NCBI GenBank assembly: GCA_047921175.1
Contig: JBLRWQ010000019.1
Coordinates: 1-42,510, forward strand
Source of the DNA: T1Sed10-7 sp047921175
GTDB taxonomy: Bacteria > Actinomycetota > Nitriliruptoria > Nitriliruptorales > Nitriliruptoraceae
Direction: 5' to 3'
DNA length: 42,510 nucleotides
Position 1 is the first letter of the stretch. Each line of letters opens with the position of its first letter. Made by a program: the position numbers and the translations under genes. The notes under the pieces are model-generated. The model had not been told where the DNA came from. It saw only the letters and a program-made list of their open reading frames with translations, and did no database searches. Of this stretch, positions 33,721 through 40,891 are shown in pieces.

Positions 33721-33742
33721 TTCTGAAGCGAACGCTTCAGAA
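33721..33742. promoter_or_regulatory. TetR operator: perfect 22-base palindrome
   Basis: TTCTGAAGCG-AA-CGCTTCAGAA, 10-bp arms, lies between the AhpD-like pair and the divergent TetR gene and covers the expected transcription start of the AhpD-like operon. Very likely the binding site of the TetR protein encoded at 33824. Confidence 0.85.
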
Positions 33743-33747
33743 GTATC

Positions 33748-33777
33748 TTTGTAGCGCGTGCTTCACTATCTTGTCAA
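33748..33777 (-). promoter_or_regulatory. Sigma-70-type promoter of the AhpD-like operon
   Basis: On the minus strand TTGACA (33777-33772) and TACAAA (33753-33748) are 18 bases apart; the start would fall near 33741, inside the palindrome. The local AT content is much higher than the surroundings. Confidence 0.65.
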
Positions 33778-33823
33778 CGGTGGGTCCATCCGACCTCGAG
33801 ACCCTGCAGCGGAAGGGACACCC

Positions 33824-34438
33824 GTGGCTGCCACGACGGCGCGAGGACGACCGCGCAGCTTCGATCTCGATGCGGCCCTCGACGCATCGCTCGAGCTGTT
33901 CTGGCGCGACGGGTACCGGGCGACCTCCACGCGTGAGCTGGAGAGCCGGTTGGGGGTCAACCAGTCCAGCCTGTACCACGCCTTCGGTTCCAAGGCGGGG
34001 CTGCTGACCGCGGCCCTCGACCGCTACGAGCAGCGCGTCGACGCGGCGCTGGTCACCCCGCTGGAGTCCTCACCGCTCGGCCTCGAGGCGCTGGCGCGCT
34101 TCTTCGCGGACCTGCACGACTGGATCAGCGCCGACGGCAAGCGCGGATGCCTGGTGATCAACCTCGCGGCCGAGGATGATGGCGAGGACGCCGAACTGAC
34201 CCAGCGGACCCGTCGCTACCAGCAGCGGGTCCGGTCCGCATTGGCGCGAGCGCTGCAACGCGCCGCCGACCTGGGAGAGATCGCGGCGGACACCGTCGAG
34301 CAGCGCACGGAACTGCTGTTCGGTCTGGTGCTCGGACTCAACCTCGCGGTCCGCGGCGGCGCGACACCGACCGAGGTGGCGGTGCTGCTCGCCGGGGTCG
34401 AGCAGCAGATCGAGGCGTGGCGGCTGCCTACCGACTGA
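33824..34438 (+). CDS. TetR family repressor of the AhpD-like pair
   Basis: A 204-residue regulator starting at GTG 33824 (GGAAGGGA ahead of it; an in-frame ATG at 33758 would extend into the promoter region). The N-terminal helix-turn-helix reads ATSTRELESRLGVNQSSLYHAFGSK, split here as two helices around Gly-Val-Asn. The C-terminal domain contains a single Cys in KRGCLVINLA, a segment typical of a TetR subgroup that regulates oxidoreductases. The palindrome upstream and the divergent layout suggest that it represses the AhpD-like operon and itself. Confidence 0.9.
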   Translation: MAATTARGRPRSFDLDAALDASLELFWRDGYRATSTRELESRLGVNQSSLYHAFGSKAGLLTAALDRYEQRVDAALVTPLESSPLGLEALARFFADLHDWISADGKRGCLVINLAAEDDGEDAELTQRTRRYQQRVRSALARALQRAADLGEIAADTVEQRTELLFGLVLGLNLAVRGGATPTEVAVLLAGVEQQIEAWRLPTD

Positions 34439-34471
34439 GCCGCGACACCGGCCCGTGGCGCGAGCGCAGGT

Positions 34472-34502
34472 GGGCCCGCCGCCGGGGAAGGGCGGCGGGC
34501 CC
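34472..34502. terminator. Bidirectional terminator hairpin between convergent genes
   Basis: GGGCCCGCCGCC pairs perfectly with GGCGGCGGGCCC around a 7-base loop, between the TetR stop (34438) and the convergent flavoprotein stop (34508). Confidence 0.75.
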
Positions 34503-34507
34503 CGGGA

Positions 34508-35914
34508 TCACAGCTCCTCGGCGCGGACCTGCTCGAGCAGCCGGAGCCACACCTCCGAGATGGTCGGGAAGGCCGGCACGGCGTGCCACAGCCGGTCGAT
34601 GGTGACCTCGCTGACGATCGCGATGGTGGCGGCGTGCAGCATCTCGCCGACGCCGGGGCCGACGAAGGTCGCCCCGAGGATCGTGCGACGCGCGCGGTCG
34701 ATCACGAGCTGCGCGGTGCCGCTGGTCCCCTTGCCGTTGAGCGCACCGCCCGCGGTATGCCCGAGGTTGTAGCTGACCGCCAGCACGTCGTGGCCGGCAT
34801 CCTTGGCGCCCTGCTCGGTCAGCCCGACGGCGGCGATCTGCGGGTCGGTGAAGACCACCCGCGGCACGGCGCGGTGATCTGCCCAGGCCGGGTCGACGTC
34901 GACCCCGGCCAGCGCGTCACCGACGAGCCGGGCCTGGTACTTGCCCTGGTGGGTCAGCAGCGCCCGTGCGTTCGCGTCGCCGACGACGTAGAGCCAGTCG
35001 TGACCGGGTACCCGGAGGTGGTCGTCCACCTCCAGGAAGCCACCGCGGCCGGGCGCCACGCCGACGGAGTCCAGCCCGAGGTCGTCGGTCGGTGCCCGGC
35101 GGCCGACGGCGACCAGCAGCTCGTCGCCGGTCAGCTCGCGGCCACCGGCCAGGGTGACGGTGACGGGCCCGTCGCTGCCCTCACGGGCGACCTGCTCCGC
35201 CCGGGCCCCGAGCTCGATGGTGATGCCGTCGGCCTCCAGCGCCGCGACGAGTTCGTCGCTGACGAAGGGCTCCTCGTTGGCGAGCAGCCCGTCCAGCGCC
35301 TCGATGATCGTGACCTCTCGAGTGCCCAGACGCCGCACGGCCTGGGCCATCTCGACCCCGATCACCCCACCGCCGAGCACCAGCAGGCGCTCGGGGAGCT
35401 GCTTGACGGCGGTCACGTCCCGGTTGTCCCAGGTCGCCGCCTCGGCCAGGCCGGGGATCGGCGGGACGGCGGCCCGGGAGCCGACCGCCAGCACGACCCC
35501 GCGGGTCGCCTCGTAGCGCTCGACGGTGCCGTCCGAGCTGGTCACCTCGACGATCCGCTCCCCTGCGAGCCGACCCGTGCCACGCAGCAGCTCGACACCC
35601 ACCGACTCGAGCCACGAGACCTGTCCGTCATCGGTCCACGAGGAGGTGAAGGCATCGCGGGAGCGGAGCACGGCGTCGACATCGACCTCGCCGGTGACCG
35701 CGTCCGCGGCCGCTGGGACACGCTTGACCGCGGCCAGCGCCTCGGTCGGCCGGAGCAGGGCCTTGGAGGGCATGCAGCCCCAGTAGCTGCACTCGCCGCC
35801 GACGAGCTCGGACTCGACGATGGCGACGGACAGGCCGCGTTGGGCGGCGTAGTCGGCGGCGTTCTCCCCGGCGGGGCCGGCGCCGATCACGATGACGTCG
35901 TAGGTCGTTGGCAT
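34508..35914 (-). CDS. Pyridine nucleotide-disulfide oxidoreductase (class I, MerA/Lpd-like)
   Basis: The 468-residue flavoprotein has an FAD loop GAGPAGENAA near residue 11, the redox-active disulfide GGECSYWGCMPSK (Cys42, Cys47), the NAD(P) loop LGGGVIGVEMA, an FAD motif VVGDANA and a C-terminal dimerisation domain with the catalytic pair in HAVPAFPTISE. No N-terminal metal-binding domain or C-terminal Cys pair of MerA is present, and no lipoamide complex genes are near. It probably reduces a disulfide or acts as a quinone or thiol reductase. A SigR-type promoter about 83 bases upstream fits a thiol-redox role, such as reduction of a low-molecular-weight disulfide. Confidence 0.9.
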   Translation of the reverse strand: MPTTYDVIVIGAGPAGENAADYAAQRGLSVAIVESELVGGECSYWGCMPSKALLRPTEALAAVKRVPAAADAVTGEVDVDAVLRSRDAFTSSWTDDGQVSWLESVGVELLRGTGRLAGERIVEVTSSDGTVERYEATRGVVLAVGSRAAVPPIPGLAEAATWDNRDVTAVKQLPERLLVLGGGVIGVEMAQAVRRLGTREVTIIEALDGLLANEEPFVSDELVAALEADGITIELGARAEQVAREGSDGPVTVTLAGGRELTGDELLVAVGRRAPTDDLGLDSVGVAPGRGGFLEVDDHLRVPGHDWLYVVGDANARALLTHQGKYQARLVGDALAGVDVDPAWADHRAVPRVVFTDPQIAAVGLTEQGAKDAGHDVLAVSYNLGHTAGGALNGKGTSGTAQLVIDRARRTILGATFVGPGVGEMLHAATIAIVSEVTIDRLWHAVPAFPTISEVWLRLLEQVRAEEL

Positions 35915-35996
35915 GGTGATGCTCCGTGGTGGTGGTCGGGCCGGGAGGTGGCCCGGCAGGCGCGACGTGCCCTCGGCACGCGCGATCGCCCTAGAC

Positions 35997-36022
35997 AACA
36001 CGTGGCGAGCGCGCGACCTTCC
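35997..36022 (-). promoter_or_regulatory. SigR-type promoter of the disulfide oxidoreductase gene
   Basis: Minus strand GGAAG, 18 bases, GTTGTC; the -10 ends 82 bases before ATG 35914. It lies between this gene and the anti-sigma stop at 36065. Confidence 0.7.
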
Positions 36023-36064
36023 ACCACGAGGGAAGGCCGGGGTCCGCCGCCGACACCGACGGCC

Positions 36065-36412
36065 CTACCTGCCCGGGTCGTCCTCGGGGGGCGCTTGGTC
36101 GTCGACCGGCGCCTCCTGGTGGTCCTGCGCGGCCTGGTCGTCCGGTGGCGGCGCGAGGTCGTCGACCACGCTGGCGAGCCGGTCCAGCACCTCGGGCTCG
36201 AGCTCGGGCCGCTGACGCTGGATGGCGGCGATGACCCGGTGCATCGTGTCGGCCTCGATGCTGCACCGCTCGCAGTGCTCGAGGTGCGCCACCACCGAGG
36301 AGGTGTCGCCCGGATCCAGCTCGCCGTCGAGGTAGGCCTGCAGCACCGCGCCGACCTGCTCGCACGACGGCGCAGCGGGGAGCGGCGTCACCGGCTGGCG
36401 TCGCCACCTCAT
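36065..36412 (-). CDS. Zinc-binding anti-sigma factor, RsrA-like
   Basis: The 115-residue protein has a ZAS domain: Cys17, His43, Cys47 and Cys50 (HLEHCERC). The intervals 26, 4 and 3 equal those of Streptomyces RsrA (Cys11, His37, Cys41, Cys44), in which oxidation of the zinc thiolates releases SigR. There is no membrane helix, also as in RsrA. The C-terminal tail is a long acidic Pro/Gln/Asp-rich extension (DDQAPPEDDPGR) that RsrA lacks. It overlaps the sigma gene (ATGA), the usual arrangement of a sigma factor with its cognate anti-sigma factor. Confidence 0.88.
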   Translation of the reverse strand: MRWRRQPVTPLPAAPSCEQVGAVLQAYLDGELDPGDTSSVVAHLEHCERCSIEADTMHRVIAAIQRQRPELEPEVLDRLASVVDDLAPPPDDQAAQDHQEAPVDDQAPPEDDPGR

Positions 36413-36948
36413 CCGTCCACCTCCAGGAACCCGACCGTCTCGAGGTGCGTGCGGACCCGCCGGCGCGCCCGATGCAGCCGGCTCATCACCGTCCCGATGG
36501 GGACCTCCAGCAGGTCGGCGGCCTCCTGGTAGGTGAGTCCGTCGAGGTCGACCAGCACCACCACGGCACGGTGCTTCGCGCTCAAGCTGGCCACCGCCTC
36601 GCGGACCTGCGGCGAGAGCTGCCCGGCGAGAGCCTGTGCCGCGGTCGCATCCCGCTCCCCCTCGCGACCGCCGTCCGGGAGCCGGTCCGCCACCTCGGCG
36701 TCGAGGAGATCGGGACGGCGCTTGCGCAGGTCGTTGCTCCGGGTGTTGCGCAGGATCGTCAGCAGCCAGGCGCGCGGGTACCGGCCGTCGAAGCGGTCGA
36801 AGGCCCGGAAGGCCCGCACCAGGGTGTCCTGCACCAGGTCCTCGGCCTCCGGAGGTGAGCCGGTCAGCCTGAGTGCGACCCGGTACAGCACGTCGAGTTC
36901 CGGGAGCACCTGCTCCCGGAAGCGCTGGTCCTGCGCGGGGCTCGCCAT
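36409..36948 (-). CDS. ECF sigma factor, SigR/SigH-like
   Basis: The 179-residue product has sigma region 2 (about 13-80, with AEDLVQDTLVRAFRAFDRF and AWLLTILRNTRSNDLRK) and region 4 (about 122-172, LDGLTYQEAADLLEVPIGTVMSRLHRARR). The PRAWLLTILRN and PIGTVMSRLHR segments are close to the SigR/SigH group. It overlaps its RsrA-like anti-sigma gene. Ten sites in this window match the SigR promoter pattern, so it is the natural candidate to read them. No such site is seen upstream of its own gene, so autoregulation, common in this group, is not evident here. Confidence 0.92.
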   Translation of the reverse strand: MASPAQDQRFREQVLPELDVLYRVALRLTGSPPEAEDLVQDTLVRAFRAFDRFDGRYPRAWLLTILRNTRSNDLRKRRPDLLDAEVADRLPDGGREGERDATAAQALAGQLSPQVREAVASLSAKHRAVVVLVDLDGLTYQEAADLLEVPIGTVMSRLHRARRRVRTHLETVGFLEVDG

Positions 36949-36954
36949 CAGGAC

Positions 36955-36980
36955 GGAACGCTAGCGGGCCGCACCGGGTT
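36955..36980 (+). promoter_or_regulatory. SigR-type promoter of the flavodoxin-fold oxidoreductase gene
   Basis: GGAAC, 18 bases, GTTGTCC, seven bases from the sigma gene start and pointing away from it. The -10 lies 122 bases before ATG 37103. A triple 8-base repeat (36984-37007) covers the expected start. Confidence 0.65.
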
Positions 36981-36983
36981 GTC

Positions 36984-37007
36984 CCGACGGTCCGACGGTC
37001 CGACGGT
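36984..37007 (+). repeat. Three tandem copies of CCGACGGT
   Basis: Perfect 8-base unit repeated three times just downstream of the SigR-type -10 element. The rest of the gap up to 37102 shows nothing clear except an AGGAG site before ATG 37103. Confidence 0.8.
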
Positions 37008-37102
37008 CCGGTGGACCACGACCACGCCGACACGCCGAACCGAGCGCTGCCGCGGCGCATGCGCGATGATCGAGCCCCCACCCCTGCGACAGGAGCCGCA
37101 CG

Positions 37103-37837
37103 ATGCCGACCGAGCCCGCAACGACCGCACCCCCCGCCCGGTACGACGACCTGCGTGCGCTGTTCCTCAACTGCACGCTCAAGCCGTCGCCGCAGCTCTC
37201 ACACACCGCGGTGCTGGCGGAGCGTTCCATCGCCGTCATGGAGGCCCAGGGCGTCGAGGTGGACCGGATCCGCGCGGTGGACCACGTGCTGGCCCACGGC
37301 GTCCAGCCCGACATGACCGAGCACGGCGCCGACCGCGACGACTGGCCGGCGATCTTCGAGCGGGTCATGGCCGCGGACATCCTGGTGCTGCTGACCCCGA
37401 TCTGGCTGGGCGAGAAGTCCTCGGTCGCCACGCAGGTCGTCGAGCGGCTGTACGGCAACTCCGGGCTGCTCAACGACGCCGGCCAGTACGCCTACTACGG
37501 CCGGGCCGCCGGGGTGCTGGTCACCGGCAACGAGGACGGTGCCAAGCACTGCGCGATGAACCTGCTCTACAGCCTCCAGCACCTCGGCTACGCCATCCCA
37601 CCCCAGGCGGATGCGGCCTGGCTCGGGGAGGTCGGCCCGGGACCGTCCTACGCCGACGAGGGGTCGGGAGGCCCGGAGAACGACTTCACCAACCGCAACA
37701 CCACCTTCATGACCTGGAACCTGCTGCACCTGGCACGGCTGCTGAAGGACGCCGGCGGCTTCCCCGCCCACGGCAACCAGCGGTCGCTGTGGGACGCCGG
37801 GCAGCGCTTCGACGCGCCCAACCCCGAGTACCGCTGA
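37103..37837 (+). CDS. Flavodoxin-fold NAD(P)H-dependent oxidoreductase
   Basis: The 244-residue product matches the NADPH-dependent FMN reductase group: first strand and phosphate loop at about 19-32 (ALFLNCTLKPSPQLSHT), then ILVLLTPIWLGEKSS and the flavin-contacting GNSGLLNDAGQYAYYGR region and VLVTGNEDGAKH. The sequence NENDFTNRNTTF-like segment near the end resembles flavoproteins of this group. AGGAG precedes the ATG. A SigR-type promoter adjoining the sigma gene suggests a redox-stress function; the physiological electron acceptor is unknown. Confidence 0.88.
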   Translation: MPTEPATTAPPARYDDLRALFLNCTLKPSPQLSHTAVLAERSIAVMEAQGVEVDRIRAVDHVLAHGVQPDMTEHGADRDDWPAIFERVMAADILVLLTPIWLGEKSSVATQVVERLYGNSGLLNDAGQYAYYGRAAGVLVTGNEDGAKHCAMNLLYSLQHLGYAIPPQADAAWLGEVGPGPSYADEGSGGPENDFTNRNTTFMTWNLLHLARLLKDAGGFPAHGNQRSLWDAGQRFDAPNPEYR

Positions 37838-37868
37838 CCGCGAGCCCCACGACCCCGCTGCCGACCGA

Positions 37869-37914
37869 CCCGTTCATGTGCACGAAACCGCGGATAGTCG
37901 TGGTTCCGTGCACC
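37869..37914 (+). repeat. Hairpin repeat unit, copy 1
   Basis: A 46-base unit whose arms GTGCACGAAACC and GGTTCCGTGCAC form a 12-bp stem with one mismatch around a loop containing GCGGATAGTCG. Copy 2 starts 62 bases later with two substitutions. Confidence 0.85.
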
Positions 37915-37930
37915 CCGACCGCTCGGCAAG

Positions 37931-37976
37931 CCCGTTCATGTGCACGGAACCGCGGATAGTCGTTGTTCCGTGCACC
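37931..37976 (+). repeat. Hairpin repeat unit, copy 2
   Basis: Same 46-base unit; GTGCACGGAAC and GTTCCGTGCAC form a perfect 11-bp stem. The loop is conserved with copy 1. It could be REP-type elements or tandem terminators after the oxidoreductase gene. Confidence 0.85.
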
Positions 37977-38025
37977 ACGCACGACACCGCCCCATCGGAC
38001 CACGGCGACCCGAGGGCGAAGAGCG

Positions 38026-38697
38026 ATGACCGACACCGCACACCCCATCCGGACCGTGCTGCTGCTGTACGACGGCTGCGACCTGCTGGACGTCGGTGGA
38101 CCCTACGAGGTGCTGCTGACCGCGAACCGACTGCGCGAGCGCGACGGGGGTGCAGCGCCGTTCGAGGTACGCACGGTGGCCCCGTCGGCGACGGTCACCG
38201 CGTACGGCGGGCTCGGCCTCACCGCGAGCCACCTGGCCGCCGACCTCGACGACCTCGACGACCTCGACGACCTCGACGACCTCGATGACCTCGACCTGCT
38301 CGTCATCCCGGGCCTGGTCGACCTCGACACCGCGCTCGCCGACCGCGACCTGCTCGCGCTGATCGCCGAACTCGCCGACCGCACCGAGGTGGTCGCCTCC
38401 GTCTGCACCGGCGCGTTCCTGCTGGCGGCGGCCGGACTGCTGCGGGGTCGCCGCGCCACGACGCACCACGAGGACACCGCCCTGCTGCGCAGCCGCGACG
38501 ATGTCGGCGAGGTGGTGGACGACGTCCGGTGGGTGGACGACGGCGACATCGTCACCGCCGCGGGGCTGTCGAGCGGGCTGGCGCTGGGGCTCCACCTCGT
38601 CGACCGGTTCGCCGACCGTGACCTGGCGCTCGCGACCGCGCGGCAGCTGGAGCACGAGTGGGATCCCGACCCGGCACGGTCGGTGACCTGCAGCTGA
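38026..38697 (+). CDS. DJ-1/PfpI family (GATase1-like) protein
   Basis: The 223-residue product has the DJ-1/PfpI core: LLLYDGCDLLDVGGPYEVL at the start and the nucleophile elbow ASVCTGAFLLAAAGLL, with Cys in the family position and a following RRATTHHEDT segment. Between them, residues 73-90 are a DLD tripeptide repeated six times, encoded by a 9-base tandem repeat, probably expanding a surface loop. Members act as amidases, glyoxalases or regulators; without a C-terminal AraC domain this one is likely enzymatic. ATG 38026 gives the natural N terminus. Methylglyoxal synthase is the next gene, so a glyoxalase-type role is conceivable. Confidence 0.86.
   Translation: MTDTAHPIRTVLLLYDGCDLLDVGGPYEVLLTANRLRERDGGAAPFEVRTVAPSATVTAYGGLGLTASHLAADLDDLDDLDDLDDLDDLDLLVIPGLVDLDTALADRDLLALIAELADRTEVVASVCTGAFLLAAAGLLRGRRATTHHEDTALLRSRDDVGEVVDDVRWVDDGDIVTAAGLSSGLALGLHLVDRFADRDLALATARQLEHEWDPDPARSVTCS
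38242..38295 (+). repeat. Six tandem 9-base units (GACCTCGAC) inside the DJ-1/PfpI gene
   Basis: Five units are identical and one has a single T, coding (Asp-Leu-Asp)6. In-frame 9-base steps would let the loop vary in length without breaking the frame. Confidence 0.9.
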
Positions 38698-38902
38698 CCG
38701 TCCGGACCTCCGGGTGAGCGCCTGGCCGCGACGGCCGGCACCGGCCAACCCGCCCGGTTCAGCATCCGTTGGCCAGTCCAATCACCAGCCAACCGGCCAC
38801 CACCGAGGTGGTGACGCGGACAGGTGCGGTGTCGCCGCGCAAGCCCCATGCTGCGCAGCGAACCCGGACGCCCCGCGTCCTCCCCCTCTCCCAAGGTGAT
38901 CT

Positions 38903-39361
38903 ATGACCGACCAACCCACCACCCGCAAGACCATCGCCCTGATCGCCCACGACAACTGCAAGGTCGAGCTCGTCGAGTGGGCCGCGTACAACCGCGAGAA
39001 CCTCCGACCCCACCACCTCGTCGCCACCGGGACCACCGGCACCGTCCTCACCCATGAGGTCGGCCTCGAGGTCACCCGGCTCAACAGCGGCCCACTCGGT
39101 GGCGACCTCCAGATCGGCGCGATGGTCGCCGAGGGCACCGTCGACATGCTGATCTTCCTCTGGGACCCGCTGGAGCCGCAGCCCCACGACCCCGACGTCA
39201 AGGCCCTGCTCCGCATCGCCACGCTGCGCAACATCCCCGCGGCCTGCAACCGCGCGACCGCGGACTTCCTCATCTCCAGCCCGATGGCGATCACCGACTA
39301 CCAGCAGTCACGCCGGCCGCTGCCGACCCAGCGCGACTTCCCGATCCAACGCGTCAGCTGA
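38903..39361 (+). CDS. mgsA: Methylglyoxal synthase
   Basis: The 152-residue product, the same length as E. coli MgsA, converts dihydroxyacetone phosphate to methylglyoxal and phosphate. IALIAHDNCK (phosphate and His site), LVATGTTG, SGPLGGDLQIGAMV with the catalytic Asp, FLWDPLEPQPHDPDVKALL and PAACNRATADFL are family hallmarks. The 205-base gap before it shows no clear promoter; a short CCAAGG-type run precedes ATG 38903 and the ribosome site is weak. It ends before a terminator hairpin shared with the convergent SDR gene. Confidence 0.96.
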   Translation: MTDQPTTRKTIALIAHDNCKVELVEWAAYNRENLRPHHLVATGTTGTVLTHEVGLEVTRLNSGPLGGDLQIGAMVAEGTVDMLIFLWDPLEPQPHDPDVKALLRIATLRNIPAACNRATADFLISSPMAITDYQQSRRPLPTQRDFPIQRVS

Positions 39362-39386
39362 CCTCGCCCCGCAGCGACCCACGCCC

Positions 39387-39416
39387 GTGATCCGCGCCGT
39401 CTCCGGCGCGGGTCAC
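39387..39416. terminator. Bidirectional terminator hairpin between mgsA and the SDR gene
   Basis: GTGATCCGCGCCG pairs with CGGCGCGGGTCAC (13 pairs, one G-T) around TCTC, midway between the two convergent stops. Confidence 0.75.
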
Positions 39417-39432
39417 GTCGTTCCCGGGAGCT

Positions 39433-40239
39433 TCAGCCCAGCAGGTCCTTCATCTTGTTCGTGATCAGGTGGGTGGAGCGACGCGGTGCCACGCGGTTGG
39501 CGAGGTTCATCATCCGTGCGTCACGGCCGACGAAGATGTGCAGCTTGTCGGCCTCGATACCGTCCAGGATCAGCGTCGCCGCGTCCTCGGGCGAGGTGGT
39601 CGGGAAGCTCGCTCCCTCACCGGCATCGGCCATGGCGCGGGACACCTCGACACCCGAGTTGGCCGTGATGTCGGTGCTCACGGCTCCGGGGAAGACCACT
39701 GACACCCCCACCGAGGTATCCAGCAGCTCCGCGTACAGCGCCTCGGTCATGAGCCGGACCGCGGCCTTGGTCGCGCCGTAGATCGCCTGACCCGGCACCG
39801 GCAGGAACCCGCCCATGCTCGATACGTTCGCCAGGTGCGCCTCCGGCCGCTCGAGCAGGACGGGGACGAAGGCCTTGACGACGTGGATCGTGCCGTGCAG
39901 GTTCACGTCGATGACCCGCTGGATCGCGTCGTACCCCAGCTCGGCGATCCGGACGAAGGGTTGGATGATCCCGGCCACGTGGATGACGCCGTCCGGCGCG
40001 CTGAGGGTGTCGGTGACCCGCTGGGGCAGGGCGTGGACGACCTCCCGGTCGGTCAGGTCGACGGTGAAGGCGGCGATGCGGTCGCCCGCAGCTGCCAGCG
40101 CGACCGTCTCCTCGAGCCCTTCCTGACTGATGTCCACAGCAGCGACCCGGGCACCCCGACGGATGCACTCGAGCGCGACCTGCCGCCCGATGCCGTTGCC
40201 GGCCCCGGTGACGACGATGACCTTGCCTGCGACCTTCAT
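39433..40239 (-). CDS. Short-chain dehydrogenase/reductase
   Basis: The 268-residue classical SDR has the NAD(P) loop TGAGNGIG (11-18), an acidic residue after strand 2 (AAVDIS, favouring NAD), the catalytic serine in NVSSMGG and the YGATK Tyr/Lys pair. The C terminus (NRVAPRRSTHLITNKMKDLLG) is like that of short-chain acyl or steroid-type dehydrogenases. ATG 40239 overlaps the stop of the TetR gene (ATGA), making a TetR-SDR operon, with a 3-ketosteroid-dehydrogenase-like gene divergent from it. Confidence 0.92.
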   Translation of the reverse strand: MKVAGKVIVVTGAGNGIGRQVALECIRRGARVAAVDISQEGLEETVALAAAGDRIAAFTVDLTDREVVHALPQRVTDTLSAPDGVIHVAGIIQPFVRIAELGYDAIQRVIDVNLHGTIHVVKAFVPVLLERPEAHLANVSSMGGFLPVPGQAIYGATKAAVRLMTEALYAELLDTSVGVSVVFPGAVSTDITANSGVEVSRAMADAGEGASFPTTSPEDAATLILDGIEADKLHIFVGRDARMMNLANRVAPRRSTHLITNKMKDLLG

Positions 40240-40832
40240 GTGGGGTCCTCCCTGTCGGCACGGTGCTGCATCGTGAGCGCGGGGTCCACCAGCGCGACCG
40301 CCCGCCGAACGGCCTCCCGGGCCTGGGCACGGTCCGGCTCGGTGACCAGGACGCCGTACGCCATGCGGAGCACCAGCCCGAGCTGCTCGACGCTGAGCCC
40401 GCCATCGACCTCCCCCGCTGCCTGCGCCCGCGACAGCGGCTCGTCGAGGATGCGCCGCAGCCGGTCGCCGAGCCCCGTCGCCGCGAGCTCCTCCCGGGCG
40501 TCGACCGCCACCTCGATGAACGCCACCGAGTCCAGCATCAGCTCCAGCAGCCGCTGCCAGACGCGGTGGAAGCCACCGGCGCCATGGTCCGACGCTGCCA
40601 GCGCCTCGAGCTCGGCGTAGTTGTCCTCGAAGATCGCGAGCGCCAGGTCGAGCCGGGTCGGGAAGTGCCGGTACAGGCTGCCCTGGCCGACGCCGGCCCG
40701 ACGCGCGATGGCGTTCAACGGGACCCGGTATCCCTGGTCGGCGAACAGCTGCCGGGCAGCGGCGAGCAGCGCAGCACGGTTGCCGGCCGCAGCTGCGGGT
40801 CCCCGGTTGGTTGCGCTGAACGACACGCTCAT
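40236..40832 (-). CDS. TetR family regulator
   Basis: The 198-residue product has an N-terminal helix-turn-helix with LNAIARRAGVGQGSLYRHFP and a variable helical ligand domain with no Cys. It is transcribed divergently from the FAD dehydrogenase gene, and a perfect 20-base dyad lies between them. It heads a two-gene operon with the SDR. It probably represses both directions until a lipid- or steroid-like ligand binds; the ligand is inferred only from the neighbours. Confidence 0.92.
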   Translation of the reverse strand: MSVSFSATNRGPAAAAGNRAALLAAARQLFADQGYRVPLNAIARRAGVGQGSLYRHFPTRLDLALAIFEDNYAELEALAASDHGAGGFHRVWQRLLELMLDSVAFIEVAVDAREELAATGLGDRLRRILDEPLSRAQAAGEVDGGLSVEQLGLVLRMAYGVLVTEPDRAQAREAVRRAVALVDPALTMQHRADREDPT

Positions 40833-40849
40833 GCTTCAGTCTACGCAGA

Positions 40850-40869
40850 ACCGGACACAACTGTCCGGT
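40850..40869. promoter_or_regulatory. Putative TetR operator between the TetR-SDR and FAD dehydrogenase genes
   Basis: ACCGGACA-CAAC-TGTCCGGT, perfect 8-bp arms with a 4-base spacer, in the 59-base divergent intergenic region. Confidence 0.8.
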
Positions 40870-40891
40870 AGGTGCGACGGGAGGCCGGACG

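Noticed and set aside
37940..37967. SigR-type promoter before the DJ-1/PfpI gene
   Set aside because: GGAA and GTT occur inside the hairpin unit but only 15 bases apart, not 19.
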